This document shows, in pieces, positions 40,701 through 53,921 of a stretch of DNA of 64,000 nucleotides (position 1 is the first letter of the stretch; the number at the start of each line of letters is the position of its first letter). A program made the translations under genes and the position numbers. The notes beneath the pieces are model-generated. The model searched no databases. It had not been told where the DNA came from and saw nothing but the letters and a program-made list of their open reading frames with translations. The DNA comes from Bombyx mori (taxonomy: Eukaryota > Arthropoda > Insecta > Lepidoptera > Bombycidae), in contig NC_085128.1 of NCBI RefSeq assembly GCF_030269925.1, forward strand, positions 12,836,501 to 12,900,500, read 5' to 3'.

Positions 40701-43700
40701 TATTTGTACTTCATACATGAATACTATGTTTTCCATTAACTCGAGACTGGCAGATTATTGTAGATTTTTTTGGAAGTGGCTTTTATTGGTGGCTCGGAGG
40801 CTGTTCTAGTTTCACCAGGAGAGGTGGGCGAGTACGAGTTCAGCCAGGAGGGGTAGGATTTACTAACAACTGCCCGACGTCTTCGACAAAGACCTTGCAT
40901 GACCCGCCGAGAAGATCCGGCGAGAAACTCAGCGGACTGATGTATAGATTAGGTTTCACATAGAACTCTTTGACGAGTTCGATGAGTACAGTAACCAGGG
41001 CATCTAAGCCTACTTCTAGTGCTAGAGTTGCAGATATCTAATAGCAATGTTAGTCGGATGGACAGTTTACCCTAGCTTCGGCTACTGAAACATCGTATTT
41101 TATTTACCCATATCTAAAACGCTGTCAGTGTTCATGAAAAGATGGAATTTATACGAAACATCGGAAATCGCAAAACGATTGAAATGTTATTTTCATGTTT
41201 AAACGTGATTAAACAGTCTTTCGTTTGTGAACCTCGTGGATTCGCAGAAATACAATACTTTCGACAACTGTCGGAAATGTTTTTTTTTTAAAACGACTCT
41301 TTACCTTATTTAAAATTTACAGGGTCGTTGTTTCCCTTGCGACGCATCAAGACGCTGCGGTAACATGGGCTACTACGCTGACAGGTCGTTGGGTAGAGGA
41401 CAACTCTATCTGCTAACCAGAGAAGAAGAACCATTTTGTGGTAAGACATTGATGCCGGGCCGGTGTCTTTCGCTTTTAGCAGCGAAGCAATCATCCTGTA
41501 CCGGAAACGACAGCAAGCAGTCGCTTAACATGATATGGGCTCTGAGATGAAATTTCGAAAGTAAAAAAATGTTCATATTCTAATACAGGTGCTTATGTGG
41601 TGTTTTCCGGACGCAATAATGTGTATTATTTTTAACGAGTCTTGATTGTACTCCTGACGCAACGTAAAAATACAATTCAGTACCATTTGCCTCCTTTTTT
41701 TCCTACCTATGCTGAGAGCCTTGAGAGGCTATATCAGCTTCTTCTTGACATGTAGGTGAGCTCACGGGGCTAAAACCGAGTGTGTTGCTAACACTGGCCC
41801 TAGCAAGAGCAGTGCTTCAGAGAATCTACCACCGGATCGTAACGCGACCCACTGAGAAGATCCGGCGAGAAACTCAGTGGGCTGTGTCTATGGGTTAATT
41901 CGCTCGTCGAGCCCTTCGTCGCAGCGATGGGTTCGACGAGGACGGTGACCGGTGCTTGTGGTACCTAAAAGCACCGTTAACGGATCGGGAGGATCCGTAA
42001 TGACGTGTTTTGTCTCCTTTGCTTGTCAATCGATTATCTTCTTCTTTTGTTTAGTAACAATAAAAAAATCGAAGACTTTTTTCCTACGTTACAAGAAAAA
42101 TAAAAATAAAAAGATAATGTAGGTACTTCAAATAAATTTACAACTTGAGGGTGTCAGTCATTATGGTCGAATTTCCACCACTGGAGGACCATTACGAATT
42201 ATTATAGTATCATTATACTAATACATGCCTAAGTACTAGATATTATATAGTTTATCTTGTTCTGTTTTATTTTCAGCCCATCAATACCATTTGGGGCTAT
42301 GGACCAGTATTGACACTAATGAGAAACCCACTTATGGACGAGTTACCGTCACACTACACGGAGACTCAGGCCTTAACGAATCATTCCCGATGAACAAGTA
42401 AGACGATCGTTTATCACTAACGTCATCGTTCCTACCAAATTCCCAGACACCGTTGTTGGCTGAATGGCCAAGACGGAATACTTTGCATCCGATCTCACCG
42501 TGTGTCCACAGCCAATTTAATCATAGACTGTGGGTACTAATTGAAAAATCTAACGTTGTATCCCAGAATCCGTCAGACGGCATACTTTTATATTACTATC
42601 TTATATATATAATTCTCGTGTCACAATGTTAGTTACCATACTCCTCTGAAACGGTTTGACCGATTTTTATGAAATTTTATATGCATGTTCAGTAGGTCTG
42701 ACCTATTTTTCATACCCCCAAGGTGATAAGGGCTGTCCACACCTAACAGTTATCTTTTATTTCTTGGACATTTTTTTGTTGTTATTATGAGGCAGTATGT
42801 GTCTCAATGAGGTTTTGTTATTTTTATATTCCCTCATCGTTCACAGCGCTACATGCCTCTTTCACTCGCTTACCACATCCTTACACACTTACAATAAGTT
42901 AGTTCTTTTTTTTCTACACTAGAAATTCTCTAGAAATCTTATATATGGCAAAACAACGTTTGCCGGGTCAGCTAGTAATATATATAACTAGCGACCCGCC
43001 CTGGCTTTGCTTCGGAAACATTACATTTTATTATCGACGATGTTATCCGTGGTTATTGTCGTACCGCAGGTGAAGCCGCGGGGCGAAGCTAGTCTAAAAA
43101 AGCCTAAGTTACTCCTTATATCATCAGCTACCTATCGGTGAAAGTCCCGTCGAAATCGGTCTAGCCGTTCCAGAGATTAGCCGAAACAAGCAGACAGATA
43201 GACAAACAAAAATTGTAAAAAAAGTTATTTTGGTGTATGTATATATATTCATATGCATGTAGTAAAAAGAGGGCATTTCAATATTACAAACAGACATTCC
43301 AATTTTATTTATATGTATAGATTACAAATAACACGCCATTTAAACCTGAAATGAAACAATAGAAAATTCTCGAGAGAATTACACGAAATAGACCATACTT
43401 AATCGTACGGGTTCGCTTGTAATTTCGCAAATCATTTTGTTATTCAGACGAGAGGATTCAGTGGAGGGTGTGCGTTTCTCGCGCGTGATCGTCCCGCACC
43501 CCGCGCTGGGCGTGCCGCTCCGCGCGTCCGTGCACTACGGCGCCTACTCCGGCTGGCTCAGCGCAGGCGCCAAGGCCGTCAACTTACACAAGCTTCTCAT
43601 CACCGACAGCTTCGCTAAGACGTAAAGCTTTTGAACATGATACGCATTCTAACAAAACTGTCTAGAAAAAAAAAAGATGTGTGGTGTATTGGGACACCGG

Positions 43701-45364
43701 ATAGGAATGAAGTTCCTTATTATAAAAATACATATTAATTTTAAGTTCTATTCGAGGTATAAAGAAAGTAAAACTGGAGGTTTCGCCACAACCCACGGTC
43801 ACTCGGTAACGAGCGAACTTATTGTGGTACACTTCATTCACGGCTGTTTGCATAAGAGTTAGTGTATTGCGCAAACGAACGCTCTGAGATCGTGGTCATT
43901 GCATGATAAAAAAATATGTTATTTTTTGTACGTTATTACAAAGTTAAGTCGTACACTGTGTGCTTTACTAATAAAAATCTTACGTTATGGACGTTTTTTT
44001 CCGGTTAAGGTACCCCTACGCATCGTCCCATAAGGAACTTCGTTCCAATTACATTTCTAATCAGTAACATGAAATTTTAATAAATCTAACTAACATAATT
44101 GTTGATTTACAGATCGTCCTTCTGTAAGAAAGGTATGCGGCTGCTTTCCGAAGAAACAATCGAACTACCGCTGTTTCCTGGCAACTGCGAACTGCCTCCA
44201 GTAAGATTCAACACACTAAATTAACATTAATATCTTGGGTGTTACATTGAAATTTAAATTTGCAATTGTCTATTACAGGACACCGTTAATGAAACTAGCA
44301 CAAATGAGAATATAGCCGTCGGCGACAACTCCACAAAGCCGGAGAGATCCGTCGACCCAATTGACAACGAGCTGCCCGAGGATCCACCGCAGCGACCCTT
44401 CACGCTCGTCGACACGTACGAGTGGACCGGCGACGTCGCAGAGAACACCGGCCGCGCGTTCGGCATGACCAATACCAAGACCGCACCCGGCGGCGCTGTG
44501 GAGATAGCCGAGCCCGTACTGCGGCCGCGGCCACGGAAAACGCCGCGACAACGTTCCGACATGCCGGTCGAACAAGAAATACTAGAACCCTTACTGAGAC
44601 CAACACAAGCACCGAAAACCCAACCTATGATTAGAAAAGCTAAGAACTATGATATGTCAACGACGCCCGCTTACGAGTCAATGGCGTGGGGCGACAGAAC
44701 TGAAAAAGCGGAAACCGGCTTTGTCGTTCAATTCTTGCCGACCAGACTCGCGTCGCTCATTACGAGGGCCGAGCGATATGCTCGTGACACGCTTCTGCCT
44801 CTGGTGTCGGCTTACGCTCCTCGACTGCCGATATTCGGAACTCGCGAAGTGTCCAAAGTTACAACGAAGTACATACCGACGGAAGACCTGAACACGACAA
44901 ATTCGATTCCAGTTCCAACTCCAACTTTGGAGATGAAGATAGAGACCCTCAAGACGATGGGTCCGCCGGGCGGGAAACGAGATATCGAGACACCAGATGA
45001 CCCTGACGTGGCGGTCATCTCTACGACGACCACGACAATCACTCCGCCCACAACAGTGGTATCGGAAATATTACGAGCCGCTCCCACAGAGATGCTTCAG
45101 GTCGTTCAAGGTCCGTCGATTTCGACCAGCACGGCTCTACCGCCGGTGGCACTTCGAAGCGACGGCGAGAAAATCGTTATAGTATATCCGAGTAACGTGA
45201 GGGACGAGCGCAAGATTCGTTCGCACTCGTATCCTGAGGAGATGCAGTTCGAGGCTCTGTACCACCACACGGCCGCGCCCAAAGACCTACGTGTCGACCT
45301 GCCTACCTTTACCCCTCCCACGTCGACAGCAGCCCCCAGTTCGACTACGACAGTGAAAAAGTAG
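28716..45364 (+). CDS. Secreted pancreatic-lipase-family protein, 12 coding exons, 851 aa
   Basis: Predicted extracellular alpha/beta-hydrolase of the pancreatic/lipoprotein lipase family, likely hydrolysing acylglycerol or phospholipid esters. Twelve exons with GT-AG borders join into one open frame of 852 codons including the stop. Residues 1-21 are a signal peptide ([21 protein letters not shown]). A family-typical Cys motif (VCYGEFGCF) follows, then the HGF oxyanion strand at 104-106. The nucleophile is Ser182 in GFSLG, the acid Asp205 in GLDPAGP, and the base His293 in CNHRRA; the spacing matches pancreatic lipase. Residues of about 363-475 look like the C-terminal PLAT domain. The last exon adds about 360 residues rich in Thr, Pro and Ser with no recognised fold. 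The complete triad argues for an active enzyme, not a yolk-protein-like pseudo-lipase. I cannot name the exact orthologue; insect PLAT-containing lipases such as Drosophila CG5966 are the closest remembered type. A 5' UTR exon probably lies upstream, because 28,690 is preceded by a good acceptor. Confidence 0.93.
28861..28985 (+). mobile_element. Bm1 SINE 3' fragment in lipase intron 1
   Basis: Begins at cttatatctcaaggtggg and ends in an A-rich tail, 80 bases after exon 1. Confidence 0.85.
29172..29240 (+). mobile_element. Bm1 SINE scrap in lipase intron 1
   Basis: gtctacgggctctaataaac, cacctaacatcaggtg and gagcttgtccat follow the Bm1 3' end. Confidence 0.55.
29241..30738. other. Lipase intron 1, unannotated part
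   Basis: A LINE-like tail near 30,590-30,630 (cataaataaataaataaa); otherwise nothing recognised. Confidence 0.5.
30739..31046 (+). mobile_element. Non-autonomous Helitron-like element, 308 bp, in lipase intron 1
   Basis: TCTATATATTAATACGTGAA start, ctactgcgggacctCTAG end, A on the left and T on the right. Shorter in the middle than the 14,224 copy. Confidence 0.75.
31052..31123 (-). mobile_element. LINE 3' tail, same family as 9,399
   Basis: ggcggacttaatgcctgagg and cattctctaccaa on + are the reverse complement of the 9,399 copy. Confidence 0.55.
31487..31637 (+). mobile_element. Bm1 SINE 3' fragment in lipase intron 1
   Basis: Begins gttgtaactatactgagacc, ends with repeated AATAAAAAA tail. 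Confidence 0.85.
32281..32700 (+). other. Element-like 5' region with a 23-bp direct repeat
   Basis: ggagtttattggagtttact followed by two copies of a 23-base sequence (gcatgtcacacgaaatgcgt plus tat) at 32,377-32,399 and 32,412-32,434, a GC-rich patch, and an AT-rich leader. Lies upstream of the orphan ORF at 33,048 and may be part of the same mobile element. Confidence 0.35.
32750..33020 (+). mobile_element. Hairpin-tailed LINE 3' end in lipase intron 1
   Basis: ccggtcaccgtccttgtcga to aaatagcctctcaaggctat, cagcataggtagg and an A-run. Its tail ends 28 bases before the exon-like ORF at 33,048. Confidence 0.75.
33048..33290 (+). other. Orphan exon-like ORF with ubiquitin-interacting-motif match
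   Basis: After a good acceptor (atctttaactttacag, AG at 33,046-33,047) the plus frame is open for 80 codons to TAA at 33,288. Codon use becomes GC-rich from 33,150. It reads [18 protein letters not shown], an Ala/Glu/Arg-rich helix, then [14 protein letters not shown] (33,219-33,260), which fits the UIM pattern (hydrophobic-x-x-Ala-x-x-x-Ser-x-x-acidic). It ends [16 protein letters not shown] at the stop could also be a donor. It does not join the lipase frame in any phase tried. It may be the last exon of a transposon or of a captured gene; the product is not recognised. Confidence 0.45.
33905..34197 (+). mobile_element. Helitron-like element, 5' end missing, in lipase intron 1
   Basis: gaacgcactaatctcaggaa and gttagataacccatttattg are familiar lepidopteran Helitron body sequence; ends CTAG followed by T. 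Confidence 0.65.
35250..35399 (+). mobile_element. Bm1 SINE 3' fragment in lipase intron 1
   Basis: Begins ttgaagggtggggcagccg, ends in an A-run 45 bases before lipase exon 2. Confidence 0.85.
35445..35585 (+). CDS. Lipase exon 2 (residues 22-68)
   Basis: Acceptor ttattacag, donor AG|gtaat. It encodes the mature N-terminus with the paired Cys of lipases (CYGEFGCF) and the [17 protein letters not shown] strand that precedes the catalytic core. Confidence 0.93.
36241..36409 (+). CDS. Lipase exon 3 (residues 69-125, oxyanion strand)
   Basis: Acceptor ttttaaacag, donor gtaagt. It contains [10 protein letters not shown], the strand and oxyanion-hole segment of alpha/beta-hydrolase lipases. It ends in phase 0. 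Confidence 0.95.
36436..36550 (+). mobile_element. LINE 3' tail, gcagacgagc family, in lipase intron 3
   Basis: Inverse orientation (gcagcggcttggctctgctc to the A-run); begins 27 bases after lipase exon 3. Confidence 0.7.
36775..36927. repeat. Second copy of the unclassified dispersed repeat
   Basis: Homologous to 11,731-11,908 with an internal gap of about 20 bases; lies in lipase intron 3. The ORF reading through it is not conserved and looks fortuitous. Confidence 0.65.
37530..37644 (+). CDS. Lipase exon 4 (residues 126-163)
   Basis: Acceptor ggcttacag, donor gtaacg. It encodes [10 protein letters not shown], the typical VD(W) strand of insect lipases, and a helix with an N-terminal Arg/Asn-rich turn. 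Confidence 0.95.
37719..38024. mobile_element. Solo-LTR-like element, 306 bp, in lipase intron 4
   Basis: Ends TGTTACGCGC and GCGTAACA form the TG...CA inverted termini of an LTR, flanked by gtat and atat, which could be a 4-bp duplication with one change. No internal retroelement sequence or second LTR seen. It fills almost the whole 434-base intron. Confidence 0.6.
38079..38195 (+). CDS. Lipase exon 5 (residues 164-202, nucleophile Ser182)
   Basis: Acceptor gattccag, donor gtacga. It carries [17 protein letters not shown] with the GxSxG nucleophile elbow. Confidence 0.96.
38680..38856. mobile_element. 177-bp MITE with about 48-bp inverted repeats, in lipase intron 5
   Basis: Both ends begin CAGTGTGCT and continue AGTGCGAGTTTTTTAACG, more than 90% identical in inverted orientation; the short centre holds gccgctaggggcgctatt. 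CAGTG ends suggest a hAT- or CACTA-like source; no clear target duplication was seen. Confidence 0.8.
39048..39243 (+). CDS. Lipase exon 6 (residues 203-267, catalytic Asp205)
   Basis: Acceptor after a 12-T run, donor gtaagt. GLDPAGP carries the acid, followed by [12 protein letters not shown] and [10 protein letters not shown], both hallmarks of the family. It ends in the lid-loop Cys region (GCSNL). Confidence 0.96.
39889..40270 (+). mobile_element. Non-autonomous Helitron, 382 bp, in lipase intron 6
   Basis: TCTAATATATAAAATTCTCG start, gccgggtcagCTAG end, inserted A|T. Ends 48 bases before lipase exon 7. Confidence 0.8.
40319..40484 (+). CDS. Lipase exon 7 (residues 268-323, catalytic His293)
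   Basis: Acceptor aattttag, donor gttcgc (weak at +4 and +5). [10 protein letters not shown] carries the catalytic His. The short lid between Asp and His is of the phospholipase-like or insect type. Confidence 0.94.
40779..41045 (-). mobile_element. Retroposon copy related to 2,664, in lipase intron 7
   Basis: tggtggctcggaggctgttc, gagaggtgggcgag, gagaaactcagcggactgat and aagcctacttctagtgct in the same order as 2,664-3,025. Confidence 0.65.
41323..41440 (+). CDS. Lipase exon 8 (residues 324-362)
   Basis: Acceptor aaaatttacag, donor gtaaga. It is Cys-rich ([20 protein letters not shown]), matching the end of the hydrolase domain, where family members read CxxCxxxxCxxMG. Confidence 0.95.
41692..42012 (-). 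mobile_element. Hairpin-tailed LINE 3' end in lipase intron 8
   Basis: Poly-T start, gctgagagccttgagaggct, accaccggatcgtaacgcga and ggatccgtaatgacgtgttt on +. Confidence 0.75.
42277..42397 (+). CDS. Lipase exon 9 (residues 363-402, start of PLAT-like domain)
   Basis: Acceptor attttcag, donor gtaaga. [20 protein letters not shown] and TVTLHGDSG fit the first beta strands of the lipase C-terminal PLAT domain. Confidence 0.92.
42599..42975 (+). mobile_element. Non-autonomous Helitron, 377 bp, in lipase intron 9
   Basis: TCTTATATATATAATTCTCG start, gccgggtcagCTAG end, inserted A|T; same family as 39,889. Confidence 0.8.
42988..43321 (-). mobile_element. Non-autonomous Helitron, 334 bp, in lipase intron 9
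   Basis: Minus strand, TCTATACATATAAATAAAAT start at 43,321 and CTAG end at 42,988, A|T flanks. Only 12 bases separate it from the opposite Helitron on its left. Confidence 0.75.
43448..43621 (+). CDS. Lipase exon 10 (residues 403-460, PLAT-like domain)
   Basis: Acceptor tattcag, donor gtaaag. It is strongly GC-biased at third codon positions compared with its neighbours. It encodes a beta-rich stretch ending in [11 protein letters not shown]. Confidence 0.93.
44113..44200 (+). CDS. Lipase exon 11 (residues 461-490)
   Basis: Acceptor gatttacag, donor gtaaga. It encodes SSFCKKG and GNCELPP, a probable disulphide pair closing the PLAT domain. Confidence 0.92.
44279..45364 (+). CDS. Lipase exon 12 (residues 491-851 and stop, Thr/Pro-rich tail)
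   Basis: Acceptor tctattacag; open to TAG at 45,362. It encodes 361 residues outside the lipase fold: acidic at the start, a hydrophobic-amphipathic stretch at about 637-676, a Thr-rich block around 738-752, and a Ser/Thr/Pro-rich end. Possibly a mucin-like O-glycosylated tail; I do not recognise a domain. An internal ATG at 44,465 is in frame but is not the gene start. Confidence 0.92.
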   Translation, partial: DTVNETSTNENIAVGDNSTKPERSVDPIDNELPEDPPQRPFTLVDTYEWTGDVAENTGRAFGMTNTKTAPGGAVEIAEPVLRPRPRKTPRQRSDMPVEQEILEPLLRPTQAPKTQPMIRKAKNYDMSTTPAYESMAWGDRTEKAETGFVVQFLPTRLASLITRAERYARDTLLPLVSAYAPRLPIFGTREVSKVTTKYIPTEDLNTTNSIPVPTPTLEMKIETLKTMGPPGGKRDIETPDDPDVAVISTTTTTITPPTTVVSEILRAAPTEMLQVVQGPSISTSTALPPVALRSDGEKIVIVYPSNVRDERKIRSHSYPEEMQFEALYHHTAAPKDLRVDLPTFTPPTSTAAPSSTTTVKK

Positions 45365-45629
45365 TTACCCGTAGGACAAACGTCTTCATGACGTGTAATT
45401 TAAGTAGTCATATAGGTACACATTTGTAAATTATTTCCTTGTAAATATCATGGACGAAATACCAAATCGGCGTATTGTTAAAAACATATTGTTATTAATT
45501 TTGTCACTTAGAGTCATAATGCCAATTGTTTAGTATTAACAACGTTGACTGAATATGCCTGAACAGTAAAAAACCATTATGTAAATAACGATTGTCTAGA
45601 CAAATTTAGAATAGGTGACGTTTTGTATG

Positions 45630-45635
45630 AATAAA
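45630..45635 (+). terminator. Poly(A) signal of the lipase gene
   Basis: AATAAA 265 bases after the stop codon, followed by an A-run. It lies within about 40 bases of candidate signals of the opposing pontin gene. Confidence 0.65.
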
Positions 45636-45646
45636 AAAAAAACTTA

Positions 45647-45675
45647 TTTATTACACAAATCCAGTTTCATTTATT
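45647..45675 (-). terminator. Candidate poly(A) signals of pontin (RuvBL1)
   Basis: Read on the minus strand, AATAAA occurs at 45,652-45,647 and 45,675-45,670, about 560 bases past the pontin stop. Cleavage here would make its transcript overlap the lipase 3' end. Usage is inferred. Confidence 0.4.
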
Positions 45676-46231
45676 GTTAAATTCACATTTAATACGACAA
45701 ACATAAAGGTTGACTCCAAATTAACGCAACATTCTTCATTTCCTTACAAATATGAATTATGAAATACTAAACGTAAATATCACATGTGTTTTATGAATAA
45801 TACGGCGAGAGGTATAGAGAAAATACCGGTCTAAAGATTCATTAAATATTAAGCACCAAAAACATACTCATACTCCCAGACAATACCGGTATACTCTATA
45901 ATTAATTGAATAGATCTATAATTATTTGCATTGGAAAAGACTAACATCATTTTAAAAAATTAAAAAGATTGTTTTGCCTTTTAAGTAACCGTTTTAAAAC
46001 TGTAACAAACATTGGTCAAAATAATATTTTGCTACATTAATCTTAAATTCAAGGATTTAAGATAACAAGTTTTACTAAGTTGTAAATCAGAAGGAAAACC
46101 TCGTGCACGTGCGTGCTCTGCTGTTACCAGCGCGTGAGTTGATATATGGACAGTTTGACATTATCGATATGAACGTAAAAAAGCATCCTATCTATCTGAT
46201 ATTCAAATTACTCTATATTTTTGTATTATTT

Positions 46232-52018
<5,787 letters not shown>

Positions 52019-52205
52019 TTAAACAGTAGACGTTACTTTGTATTTTCTTTTTAGTACTCCAACAGCAAACTTGAGCAAACTTACTTTTTAAACTACACCA
52101 TACATTATACAAACTACACTGTACAGACAATATATTAAGTTTATAATCTATGCTACAGACCATAGATTAGGTATACGCTTCTTACAGACTACAGCACATA
52201 ATGCC

Positions 52206-52268
52206 GGCCACTCACATGCGCGCAAATATTCGTACATTGTACGAATGTTTGCGCGCATGTGAAGGGCC
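52206..52268. repeat. 63-bp near-perfect palindrome
   Basis: Two 31-base arms separated by one T; 28 of 31 positions pair. The core is CACATGCGCGCAAA in both arms. GGCC at both outer ends suggests fused terminal inverted repeats of a DNA transposon. It lies 209 bases upstream of the pontin ATG. Confidence 0.85.
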
Positions 52269-52367
52269 GTCAAACATTCATTCGCAAACTTAGCGGCTGT
52301 GCAAATGGGTTCGGTACTCAATTTGCGAACCCGTTTGCGCTTCCTCCTACACTTGTTTACGAATGTC

Positions 52368-52518
52368 TCACGAATTTCTCCTCCTTTTTAATTCGTCAAT
52401 AGAATATTGAAGAGAAAAAGAGTTTTGAATTCTTTCCCAGACATCATTAACAGCCATGCTGTTTTTATGGGATTTCTTTTGATTAAGATACGCTACACAG
52501 TACCTGGACGTCACGATC
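52368..52518 (-). pseudogene. MADF-domain fragment of a PIF/Harbinger-type transposon
   Basis: The minus-strand frame reads YLNQKKSHKNSMAVNDVWER and SLQYSIDELKRRRNS then stop, matching the second half of a MADF (Myb/SANT-like) DNA-binding domain as encoded by Harbinger elements. No start and no upstream half were seen, so it is a fragment. The neighbouring 63-bp palindrome fits its terminal repeats. Confidence 0.6.
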
Positions 52519-53091
52519 TATGAAAATAGCGAAACGTCCGTTGCCTTCGCTATCCTGGGCGCAACTGGTCACACGAATGTGTGGGAGACTACGCGAAGGA
52601 TCGCGGTTCGCGCGGTTTCATGTCTGTTAAAAAACCGACACAGCTTGGAAAACCACGAATGCAGCGAAAACTTTGCATAATCATTTGAAAATTAACAAAA
52701 ATTTCAAAATTAAAAAATTATAGCACACACACGTCATCTACTCTTCTATTTGCCCTGAGTTACTAAAAAAAGAAAATTATCTATAAATATAGTTTGAATA
52801 CTATTATTTTAATTAAAAAAAAAATTCTATATGATTTTTTATCTCTTTTTTTATTATTATATTTCTAATTTTCGTAAAAAGATAATGTAATACATACAAA
52901 ACAAAAGCCATTAAGTTTATTAAGTCAGAGCTTCTCTGTAAACGATAATTGACGTAGTTTTATTTTTTTAAATAAAAGAACACTTACTGTGGCATAACTA
53001 TAATAGTTATACTGCAAAAACACTGTAAATATTAATGTGTTCTACAAAGTCGTAGTACATTATTTTATTCTATCATAAATAGTTTTCGGTT

Positions 53092-53187
53092 TTATTCTAT
53101 CATCAAATCGGTTCAGTAGTTTCGGAGCCTATTCAATACAAACAAACAATCAAATCTTTCCTCTTTATGATATCGGTATAGATGTAT
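53092..53187 (-). mobile_element. Helitron scrap
   Basis: gttcagtagtttcggagcct and aaatctttcctctttatgat match the 6,541 family. Confidence 0.55.
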
Positions 53188-53329
53188 ATAAGTAATATTC
53201 ACGCAATGCTAACATTTTATAGAATTTTGTGTTACATTTTCGTTCTACTATTTTTACCTGTAAAAATCCTAACGTATCGCCGACAAATCTTATAATATAT
53301 TTTATGCAGAATTATAGTAGTCGTTGATT

Positions 53330-53491
53330 CCGGTCCGGCGGTAGATTCAGCGAAGCACTGTTTTTGCTTGGGCTAGTATACACCAATTCGTCAGGCTGAG
53401 CCCCGTAAGCTCGCCTACTCACCCGTTGAAGCTGATAGGTATAACTATAGCCCCTTGAAGCTACCAGCATAAGTAGGCAAAAAAAAAAACA
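53330..53491 (+). mobile_element. Hairpin-tailed LINE 3' end, diverged
   Basis: ccggtccggcggtagattca and gcgaagcactg, a changed hairpin, aagtaggc and an A-run. Confidence 0.65.
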
Positions 53492-53768
53492 GTGGTTGGG
53501 TTCGTTTGACATTTAGTAAAGTCAAATTTCACATAATCCGGTAGGTAAATGCCAAAAATTGACAAAATTACAGAAATGTAAAATCGGAAAGATAAATTAA
53601 TCAATCCAGACAATATTGTGTATTGATTAAGACACAAAAATCTAACTTAAAGATAGTTTTAAAACAGTGAGATAGATGAATTAGGTCTAAACTTATTAGT
53701 TCAAGTAAAATCAGGCCTTTTTTCCGGTATATATATAGCATTAGATTCACTGGAGAATCTAATTTGAA

Positions 53769-53921
53769 ATGGAGTATACTGTGCAGAATTTGGAATACGC
53801 CGTTTCTGTATTCTATAACGGAGAACAAACCGAAAGGGCCAACGCACATGCGTGGCTCACAACGGCTCAGAGAGTTCCCGAAGCCTGGAATTTTGTATGG
53901 GATCTTCTTCAGCCAACTAAA
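53769..53921 (+). CDS. IPO13: Importin-13 exon 1 (residues 1-51)
   Basis: MEYTVQNLEYAVSVFYNGEQ is followed by the AWNFVWDLLQPTK segment typical of IPO13. Donor gttcgt; reading through ends at a stop within 12 codons. Confidence 0.92.

Noticed and set aside
44254..45321. Several antisense ORFs of 70-102 codons
   Set aside because: Shadows of the GC-rich last lipase exon; the sense frame carries the splice logic.
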